A stretch of 22,795 nucleotides of DNA. Source: JBOHER01 sp050701115. GTDB lineage: Bacteria; Actinomycetota; Actinomycetes; Mycobacteriales; Pseudonocardiaceae. Below the pieces are notes generated by a model. It did not search any database. It had not been told where the DNA came from and saw only the letters and a list, made by a program, of their open reading frames with translations. The DNA is taken from positions 1-22,795 of the forward strand of contig JBOHER010000124.1 in the NCBI GenBank assembly GCA_050701115.1, in the 5' to 3' direction. Both the position numbers and the translations under genes were made by a program. Position 1 is the first letter of the stretch. Each line of letters begins with the position of its first letter. This document shows positions 13,269-19,323 of the stretch, one piece after another.

Positions 13269-14872
13269 CCAAGCGCGTCGAGCACGGCCCGCACGCGATG
13301 CCGGGGAAGGTCGATGAGCCGGAGGTCGAGTTCGTAGTCGCGTATCGCGCCGCGCGCTACCAGCTCGGCCACCCGCTTGCGGGCCTCGTTCTTGGTGAGC
13401 GTCGCCCCGGTGTGCGCCGCACGGTCGATCATCGCCGCACCCAGCACGTTGGCCAGCTTGCCGTGCGCCTTGCTGAGCAGCGTGCGGGCGGCGCGCTCGG
13501 TGGCGTCGAGGTCGTCGCTCGGCACCCGCTCGGCCACCACGACCGCATGGGTGTTGTCCGGCGTGCTGCGCAGCATCCGCAGGCGGTACTTGGCGCCGAG
13601 CAGCGTGCGTAGGCCACGCTGGCCTTGCTCGTCGGCGAGATCGGGGTGGTTGTTGGGCACCAGTAGCGCCAGCCTGCGGGCGTTGCGGGCGAGCAGCACC
13701 CGCACCAGCCACGGTCCCGGATCGGCGGCGAGATCGATCGCGAGCGCGTCCGGGTCAGGACCGGCGAGGGGAGCCGTCCAATCCGCACCGCGCACGCCCC
13801 CTTCGAGTGGTGCGTCTGCGGGCTCGGCGATCGCGATCAGGGCTTCGCGCAACGCGGCGGTTGTTCCCGCGGCTTCGACGGATTGGGCACCGTGGGTGTA
13901 TATCGCGGTGGTCGATCGGCCGCCTCGGGCCTTCCCCGCTGATCTGCGCGCCGCCGGCCTGCAGACATAAAGATCCGCCGCGCTGCCCACGGCCTGTGCG
14001 CCGAAGTACCGGTGGAACGTGGGCAGCATCGCTTCGAACACCAGACCTTGCGTGAGCAACTCGCGCTGCACCGCTGCACCCAACGTCGGGTGCAGCGCGC
14101 TGTAGCCGTAGGCGAGCAGCACTCTGCCGTGCGCGCGGTCGGCGAGACACTCAACCGCCCGCGCGGCGAACAAGCTCATGCCCTCCTGCGTGTACGGCGG
14201 GTCGCTGAACACCAGATCCGCGTGCTCGACGACAGCACGCGGGAGCCCGAACCGCAGGTCGGTGTGCAGGACCCTGATCGTGCCGCCCGAGCGCTCATCG
14301 ACGTAGCCGAGCAGGCGGTCGTCGACGTCCAGGACCGTGATGTCGGCATCCGGATGCAGTGCGCGGACGGCGAGCGAGGTCAGGTCATGATCACCAAGGA
14401 ACACGATCTTGGCCGCCGCGAGTTCGTAGCAGGCGCTCATCCAGAGCGCCCGCCTTAGCACGGTTTCCGGCGTGGCCTGCACATGATCCAGCGCGGCGAG
14501 CGGCACGGGTACGCCCTCGATGCGTCCGCGCATGTCGGCCAGCAGATCGTGATGCTTGTGCACGAGTTCGCTCAGCGGGTCGGCCATTGGCATGGACCGC
14601 GGCTCGGACAGGTCGGCGTAGGCGGTGCGAGCGGACGGGCGGATGCGCACGGTGTCACCGCGCCGCTCGAGATCCGCACCCAGGGCATCGAGCAAGGCTT
14701 CGACCGAGCGACGGGGGAGTGCCGTGTCGCGGATCAGCTCATCGAGCCGAACCCAGTCCGTGCGCAGGCGAGCAAGCAACGCCCGCAGCGGATGGGGACG
14801 TACACCGTGGGCGGCGACAAGATCGACGACGCCCTGGGCCGGGCCTGCGGCTGGCTGGCTGCCGGGACTCAC
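13265..14872 (-). CDS. Long BpsA/DUF43-family aminopropyltransferase-like protein
   Basis: The 535-residue product resembles branched-chain polyamine synthase BpsA (DUF43), which adds aminopropyl groups to spermidine in thermophiles. An N-terminal winged-helix-like part (about 25-95, LDELIRDTALPRRSVEALLDAL) is followed by a methyltransferase-like core with GDHDLTSLAV from Gly160, VLDVDDRLLGYVDE, and SDPPYT at 223-228. Archaeal BpsA has about 350 residues; here about 190 extra follow, with LALLVPNNHPDL and AKYRLRMLRSTPDNTHAVVVAERV but no domain I can name. The DPPY motif also occurs in amino-methyltransferases, so a nucleic-acid or other substrate is possible. GTG at 14872 is the farthest sensible start; no strong ribosome site is seen. 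The SSAT-like GNAT gene nearby offers a loose polyamine theme. Confidence 0.72.
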   Translation of the reverse strand: MSPGSQPAAGPAQGVVDLVAAHGVRPHPLRALLARLRTDWVRLDELIRDTALPRRSVEALLDALGADLERRGDTVRIRPSARTAYADLSEPRSMPMADPLSELVHKHHDLLADMRGRIEGVPVPLAALDHVQATPETVLRRALWMSACYELAAAKIVFLGDHDLTSLAVRALHPDADITVLDVDDRLLGYVDERSGGTIRVLHTDLRFGLPRAVVEHADLVFSDPPYTQEGMSLFAARAVECLADRAHGRVLLAYGYSALHPTLGAAVQRELLTQGLVFEAMLPTFHRYFGAQAVGSAADLYVCRPAARRSAGKARGGRSTTAIYTHGAQSVEAAGTTAALREALIAIAEPADAPLEGGVRGADWTAPLAGPDPDALAIDLAADPGPWLVRVLLARNARRLALLVPNNHPDLADEQGQRGLRTLLGAKYRLRMLRSTPDNTHAVVVAERVPSDDLDATERAARTLLSKAHGKLANVLGAAMIDRAAHTGATLTKNEARKRVAELVARGAIRDYELDLRLIDLPRHRVRAVLDALG

Positions 14873-14997
14873 CCCGGCAGCTTATCGGCGATGCGAGCGG
14901 TGAACCGCCTGGGTGGCGCCAGCTGTGAACAGGAGAGGGCTACCTTCGGCCTGGTCCATTTGGCCACGACTCAATAGTGCATATGTCCTAATCTCGC

Positions 14998-15015
14998 TAG
15001 GCCGAATAGGCTAAC
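14998..15015 (+). promoter_or_regulatory. Motif shared upstream of both proteases (copy 1)
   Basis: TAGGCCGAATAGGCTAAC lies 143 bp upstream of the first protease start. An 18-bp match (14 of 18 identical) lies upstream of the second protease at 16955. The centre is a dyad-like TAGGC..GAAT..GGCTAA. It may be a regulator site or a relic of duplicated upstream DNA. Confidence 0.4.
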
Positions 15016-15157
15016 TTCCCGATGTTGTTGGGTTTTTCCTCGCCTGCTGACGCGCTGGCCTGGTTCTACCCGCGAATTGCTCATGACATCAAGGTCTGTT
15101 CTTGCGTCGGCGTCCGGACATGGCCGTCGGCCAACCCTGCCTGGGAGGAAGACCATC

Positions 15158-16756
15158 GTGAGCCAGAAGCCGAGGTCAAGGCGAGCAACGTTCGCCGGGA
15201 TCGGTATCGCAGCGACCATAGCGGTGCTGAGCACCCTGAGCGGCAATGCCGTCGCGGGCGCGGACGAGGGCGCCATTCGTGGTGCGGACAGCAAGAACGC
15301 GATCGAGGGCAGCTACATCGTTGTCTTCAAGGACAACGTCGCGGCGCGTTCGGCTGGCGAGAAGATCAGCAGACTGGTCTCGCGCGTCGGCGGGACGGTG
15401 AAGCACACCTACCGGTCGGCGCTGCGCGGTTACTCGGCGAAGATGAGCGAGGCGCAGGCCAAGCGGGTCGCGGCTGATCCTGCGGTTGCCTATGTCGAGC
15501 AGGACCAGATCATGCGGACGTCGGCGGATCAGCTCAACCCGCCGTCCTGGGGTCTGGACCGGGTCGATCAGCGTGATCTTCCGCTGGACGCCAAGTACAG
15601 CTACTCGACCACGGCGTCGAACGTGAACGCCTACATCATCGACACCGGCATCCTGACGACGCACAACGACTTCGGTGGCCGCGCGAAGCACGGCCGGGAC
15701 ACCGTCGACGGAGACAACGACGCGAACGACTGCAACGGCCACGGCACGCACGTGGCTGGGACGGTCGGCGGTACCGCGCACGGTGTCGCCAAGGGTGTGA
15801 CGCTCTATGCGGTGCGGGTGCTGAACTGTCAGGGTTCGGGCTCCAACTCCGGGGTGATCGCGGGTGTCGACTGGGTCACCGCGAATGCGGTCAAGCCCGC
15901 GGTCGCGAACATGAGCCTCGGCGGTGGTGCGTCCAGCGCGTTGGACGATTCGGTGCGCCGGTCCATTTCCTCCGGGATCACCTACGCGGTCGCATCGGGC
16001 AACGGCAACTTCCTTGGCATGCCCCAGAACGCGTGCAACTACTCACCCGCCCGCGTCACCGAGGCGCTCACGGTGAACAGTTCGACAAGATCCGACGCTG
16101 CGTCATCGTTCTCCAACTACGGTTCCTGCACCGATCTGTATGCGCCCGGTTCGGACATCACCTCGGCCTGGATCGGCTCGAACACCGCCACACGCACCAT
16201 TTCCGGCACGTCCATGGCCGCACCGCACGTCGCGGGCGCCGCCGCCCTCTACCTGGCGGGCAACACTTCGGCAAGCGCGAGCCAGGTGCACGCCGCGATC
16301 GTCGACAACGCATCGACCGGCAAGTTGAGCGGCGTCCGTAGCGGCACCCCGAACAAGCTGCTCTACACCGGGTCCGGCGACACCACGCCGCCACCGGAAC
16401 CCGGTACCTGCTCGACGCAGACCAACGACACCAATGTCAGCATCCCGGATGCTGGGTCGGCGGTGACCAGTTCGATCACCATCAGTGGCTGCGATCGCAA
16501 CGCGTCGTCGACCGCGAAGGTCGCAGTGGACATCAAACACACCTATCGCGGTGATCTTGCGATCGACCTGATCACGTCCACCGGCGCGGTGATCAACCTC
16601 AAGGGATCCAACGCGTTCGACAGCGCGGACAACGTCGTCACCACCTACACCGTGAATGCCTCCGCATACCCGGCTGACGGAACCTGGAAGCTACGCGTGC
16701 GCGATGTATACCGCGCCGACACCGGCTACATCGACAGCTGGTCATTCACTCCGTAG
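15158..16756 (+). CDS. Secreted subtilase (S8) with I9 propeptide and P-domain, copy 1
   Basis: A secreted serine protease of 532 residues. A Tat-like signal SRRATF (residues 7-12) and hydrophobic run end near AVAGA. An inhibitor-I9 propeptide follows (GSYIVVFKDN to YVEQDQIMR, about 51-120), then the S8 catalytic domain with Asp162 (IIDTGI), His195 (NGHGTHVAG) and Ser352 (GTSMAAPHVAG), and the oxyanion Asn in ASGNGN. A linker rich in Pro/Thr leads to a C-terminal proprotein-convertase P-domain (about 415-532, IKHTYRGDLAIDL, WKLRVRDVYRADTGYID). GTG at 15158 has GGGAGGAAG upstream. The next gene is a close paralogue. It is likely an extracellular degradative protease; substrate unknown. Confidence 0.93.
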   Translation: MSQKPRSRRATFAGIGIAATIAVLSTLSGNAVAGADEGAIRGADSKNAIEGSYIVVFKDNVAARSAGEKISRLVSRVGGTVKHTYRSALRGYSAKMSEAQAKRVAADPAVAYVEQDQIMRTSADQLNPPSWGLDRVDQRDLPLDAKYSYSTTASNVNAYIIDTGILTTHNDFGGRAKHGRDTVDGDNDANDCNGHGTHVAGTVGGTAHGVAKGVTLYAVRVLNCQGSGSNSGVIAGVDWVTANAVKPAVANMSLGGGASSALDDSVRRSISSGITYAVASGNGNFLGMPQNACNYSPARVTEALTVNSSTRSDAASSFSNYGSCTDLYAPGSDITSAWIGSNTATRTISGTSMAAPHVAGAAALYLAGNTSASASQVHAAIVDNASTGKLSGVRSGTPNKLLYTGSGDTTPPPEPGTCSTQTNDTNVSIPDAGSAVTSSITISGCDRNASSTAKVAVDIKHTYRGDLAIDLITSTGAVINLKGSNAFDSADNVVTTYTVNASAYPADGTWKLRVRDVYRADTGYIDSWSFTP

Positions 16757-16761
16757 GTGGC

Positions 16762-16787
16762 CGTGCCTAGGACGCGTCCTAGGCACG
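16762..16787. terminator. Perfect 26-bp palindrome after the first protease
   Basis: The palindrome has the half-site CGTGCCTAGGACG followed by its exact complement, starting 5 bp after the protease stop. It could fold as a terminator hairpin. It is continuous with the 21-bp repeat array. Confidence 0.55.
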
Positions 16788-16809
16788 CGTGTCCGCGTCC
16801 TAGGTACGC
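16768..16809. repeat. 21-bp-unit intergenic repeat (copy B)
   Basis: Two adjacent 21-bp units share CGCGTCCTAGG.ACGC (16768-16788 and 16789-16809). The second begins GTGTCCGCGTCCTAGG, close to the units at 7741-7782. CGTCCTAGG recurs at 16775 and 16796. Same period and core as copy A. Confidence 0.5.
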
Positions 16810-16954
16810 GTGCAGTAAGACCACCAGAGCGCCGGCTCTCTGGCCGAGCGCCAAGGTTGGCGGGTTGTCAACGCTAATCGGCAAACGGGAGAAACCTACC
16901 TCCGGTCTGGACCGTTCAGGCCTAGGTCGATACTCCATTAAGGGTATTTGGAGT

Positions 16955-16972
16955 TAGGCTGAATGGCCTAAT
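16955..16972 (+). promoter_or_regulatory. Motif shared upstream of both proteases (copy 2)
   Basis: TAGGCTGAATGGCCTAAT matches copy 1 at 14 of 18 positions; with the preceding T it contains the exact dyad TTAGGC-TGAATG-GCCTAA. It lies 419 bp before the second protease start, much farther than copy 1 from its gene. Confidence 0.4.
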
Positions 16973-17090
16973 CGCATGTTTGGATTCTGTGTCGTTGGCG
17001 GTTTCGCTGGTTCCTGCCGGGATCGGGCCGCAGGAGAATTCTCCGGACAGCCGGTCACGCTCGGCAGTCCGCTTGTTCGGGGTGGTCTCC

Positions 17091-17125
17091 GAAACGGCCG
17101 GATGGCGCCTTTTCTGCGCCGTTTC
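17091..17125 (+). promoter_or_regulatory. Bulged hairpin in the second protease leader
   Basis: GAAACGG pairs with CCGTTTC, enclosing an inner GGCGC/GCGCC stem over a CTTTTCT loop; the two 3' arms share two bases, so alternative pairings compete. It could be a terminator or a structured leader. No known riboswitch consensus was recognised. Confidence 0.3.
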
Positions 17126-17390
17126 TTGGCCACGCACAGTCGCTCTGACCTGGTGTTATGACCTGATGTGATGCCCCAATTGGCTTACCGAAAGAGCGCT
17201 GGTTGCGGGGAATCGACCGCGTTAGCCGGAATCCTCTTTTTTACACGTGAATGGGCTCCGATATCAAGATCTGTTCTTCATTAGTCGCCCGGTCTTAACC
17301 TTCTGTTGCGCTCACCCGAGCGCGTTTTACCCCTAGAAACGTGCCGGCCGGGACATGGCCGTCGCGTTACCCCTGCCTAGGAGGAAACCA

Positions 17391-19007
17391 GTGAGTAGAA
17401 CACCACGATCACGGCGGGCGACGTTCGCCGGGATCGGTATCGCAGCGACCATCGCGCTGCTGAGCACCCTGAGCGGCAACGCCGTCGCGGGCGCCGCTGA
17501 GGGCAACGGCAACCCGGCCGGCAAAGGCGGCAAAGAGGGCGCGTTCCGTACCGCCGAGGACGCGAATGCCATCGGGGGCAGCTACATCGTCGTGTTCAAG
17601 GAAGGGATGTCCGCCCGGTCCGTCGATAACGAAGCGAGTTCGCACGCAAAGCAATACGGAGCGAAGGTCAAGCACAAGTACAAGGCCGCGTTGCGCGGTT
17701 ACTCGGCGAAGATGAACGCGCAGCAGGCGAAGCGGGTCGCGAACGACCCGGCCGTCGCCTATGTCGAGCAGGACCAGATCATGCGGACGTCGGCGGATCA
17801 GCTCAACCCGCCGTCGTGGGGCCTGGACCGGGTCGATCAGCGCGATCTGCCGCTGGACGCCAAGTACAGCTACTCGACCACGGCGTCGAACGTGAACACC
17901 TACATCATCGACACCGGAATCCTGGCAACACACAACGATTTCGGTGGTAGAGCCAAGCACGGCTATACCAGCATCAGTGACGGTCGTGGCTCGACCGACT
18001 GCAATGGCCACGGCACCCATGTCGCAGGCACCGTCGGTGGCAGCGCGCACGGGCTGGCCAAGGGCGTCACGCTCTATGCGGTGCGGGTGCTGAACTGCCA
18101 GGGCTCCGGCTCCAACTCGGGCGTCATCGCGGGCGTCGACTGGGTGACCAGCAACGCCAGTAAGCCGGCCGTGGCCAACATGAGCCTCGGTGGCAGTGCG
18201 TCCAGCGCGCTGGACGATTCGGTGCGCCGGTCGATCTCCTCCGGTGTCACCTACGCGGTCGCATCGGGTAATTCCAACGCGGACGCGTGCAACTACTCAC
18301 CCGCTCGCGTTGCCGAGGCGTTGACCGTCAACTCGAGCACCAGCACGGATTCGCGCTCCTCGTTCTCGAACTACGGCACCTGCACAGATATTTTCGCGCC
18401 CGGTTCGGACATCACCTCGGCCTGGATCGGCTCGAACACTGCGACCCGGACGATCTCCGGTACCTCGATGGCCGCACCGCACGTCGCGGGCGCGGCCGCG
18501 TTGTACCTGGCAGGCAACCCCTCGGCTTCCCCGAGCCAGGTAAACAGCGCGATCGTGGACAACGCCAGCACCGGAAAGATCTCCAACCCGGGTAGTGGCT
18601 CACCCAACCGGCTGCTCTACACCGGCAGTGGCACACCGGATCCAGATCCGGCGCCGGGCACCTGCAGCGGGACCAACGACACCAACATCAGCATCCCGGA
18701 CGCCGGATCGGCGGTGACCAGCTCGATCACGATCAGCGACTGTGGTCGCAAGGCGTCCTCGACGTCCACAATCTCGGTGGACATCAAGCACACCTACCGG
18801 GGTGACCTGGTGATAGACCTGGTCGCGCCGAACGGGGACACGTTCCGGCTGAAGAACTCCGACGCGTACGACTCCGCTGACAACGTCATCGGCAGCGTCG
18901 ACCGTGACCTGTCCGCCTACGATGCCGACGGCACCTGGAAGCTGCGGGTGCAGGACGTCTACCGGTACGACACCGGCTACATCGACAGTTGGACACTCAC
19001 TTTGTGA
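17391..19007 (+). CDS. Secreted subtilase (S8) with I9 propeptide and P-domain, copy 2
   Basis: This 538-residue paralogue of the upstream gene has the same layout: Tat-like SRRATF signal, I9 propeptide, S8 domain with Asp174, His207 and Ser359, then a P-domain (CSGTNDTNISIPDAG to the end). It differs by a Gly/Lys-rich insert after the signal (about residues 36-50) and by loop changes near the catalytic His and Asn. GTG at 17391 follows AGGAGGAAACCA. Several stretches are identical in DNA to copy 1 (for example 59 nt at 17758-17816), while flanking codons differ at many third positions. Its long upstream gap suggests separate transcription. It is expected to act outside the cell; substrate unknown. 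Confidence 0.93.
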   Translation: MSRTPRSRRATFAGIGIAATIALLSTLSGNAVAGAAEGNGNPAGKGGKEGAFRTAEDANAIGGSYIVVFKEGMSARSVDNEASSHAKQYGAKVKHKYKAALRGYSAKMNAQQAKRVANDPAVAYVEQDQIMRTSADQLNPPSWGLDRVDQRDLPLDAKYSYSTTASNVNTYIIDTGILATHNDFGGRAKHGYTSISDGRGSTDCNGHGTHVAGTVGGSAHGLAKGVTLYAVRVLNCQGSGSNSGVIAGVDWVTSNASKPAVANMSLGGSASSALDDSVRRSISSGVTYAVASGNSNADACNYSPARVAEALTVNSSTSTDSRSSFSNYGTCTDIFAPGSDITSAWIGSNTATRTISGTSMAAPHVAGAAALYLAGNPSASPSQVNSAIVDNASTGKISNPGSGSPNRLLYTGSGTPDPDPAPGTCSGTNDTNISIPDAGSAVTSSITISDCGRKASSTSTISVDIKHTYRGDLVIDLVAPNGDTFRLKNSDAYDSADNVIGSVDRDLSAYDADGTWKLRVQDVYRYDTGYIDSWTLTL

Positions 19008-19035
19008 GATGACCGGATGAGTGCGTGACACCGAT

Positions 19036-19066
19036 GGCCGCCGGCTTCCCTCGGGAGTCGGCGGCC
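19036..19066 (+). terminator. Terminator hairpin after the second protease
   Basis: GGCCGCCG pairs with CGGCGGCC (8 bp) over an inner CTTCCC/GGGAG partial stem, 28 bp after the protease stop and followed by GCGTTTCC. Rho-independent-type, with the weak T-run usual in high-GC genomes. Confidence 0.6.
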
Positions 19067-19100
19067 GCGTTTCCAAGCGGATGGAAACGAATGCAACAGC

Positions 19101-19160
19101 GGGGGAGGAACAGGGGGAGAAATAGGGGGCCCCGGCGCCGAGGGGGGAGGGGCGCCGGGG
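19101..19160 (+). other. G-run tract with potential quadruplex and 10-bp GC hairpin
   Basis: Runs of five G recur with loops AGGAACA and AGAAATA (an imperfect 12-bp tandem repeat), followed by CCCCGGCGCC, an 11-nt purine loop, and GGCGCCGGGG (10-bp stem at 19130-19139/19151-19160). The plus strand could form a quadruplex or the hairpin, which would compete. Confidence 0.35.
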
Positions 19161-19260
19161 CAGGGTGCCGGTCCTGGGGGTCGACCGGCAACGAGAGAAC
19201 GATACCCCGCGCCTTCGTCTCTTGGCTAGCCGAAAGCGGAAAACAAGCCGGGGAGAATGT

Positions 19261-19304
19261 GCGCCACCCCGAGTTCCCGTGGGAACGGGCAACTCGGGGT
19301 GCGC
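19261..19304 (-). terminator. Terminator hairpin after kgd
   Basis: CACCCCGAGTT (19265-19275) pairs with AACTCGGGGTG (19291-19301), extended by CCCGT/ACGGG in the loop and GCGC/GCGC-type flanks. It begins 20 bp past the kgd stop on the minus strand and also protects against read-through from the protease side. Confidence 0.75.
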
Positions 19305-19323
19305 GGAAAGGGTGACTCGTGCC

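Larger units (their letters stand above)
16757..17390 (+). other. 634-bp intergenic region between the protease genes
   Basis: No supported gene is visible. The region holds the 26-bp palindrome and repeat units at its left end, the shared motif at 16955-16972, a bulged hairpin at 17091-17125, and, near its right end, AT-richer sequence (17150-17340). It also holds the tract ATCAAGATCTGTTCTT (17263-17278), which corresponds to ATCAAGGTCTGTTCTT (15088-15103) before the first protease. Short open frames here have no ribosome site or convincing composition. It is probably a long regulatory leader and promoter zone. Confidence 0.5.
19008..19323 (+). other. 316-bp convergent intergenic region with hairpins and G-rich tract
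   Basis: No gene is supported. It contains three hairpins (19036-19066, 19130-19160, 19261-19304) and a strand-biased G-run tract (19101-19160) between the protease and kgd ends. The first hairpin would serve the protease, the last kgd. Confidence 0.55.

Noticed and set aside
11850..13712. A 620-codon open frame on the minus strand across the malic enzyme gene
   Set aside because: It lies opposite a clear malic enzyme with all catalytic motifs. The translation is Arg/Gly/His-rich low-complexity, typical of a shadow frame in high-GC DNA.
16976..17171. Two overlapping small open frames (61 and 63 codons) in the protease gap
   Set aside because: No ribosome site, no motif, and they run through the hairpin region; more likely non-coding.
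17207..17240. SigR-type promoter from GGGGAAT near 17207 or GGAAT near 17228
   Set aside because: Neither is followed by GTT at an 18-19-nt spacing.
17160..17390. Known riboswitch (for example a cyclic-di-AMP type) before the second protease
   Set aside because: I could not match the conserved blocks of any riboswitch class I know; only generic hairpins are visible.
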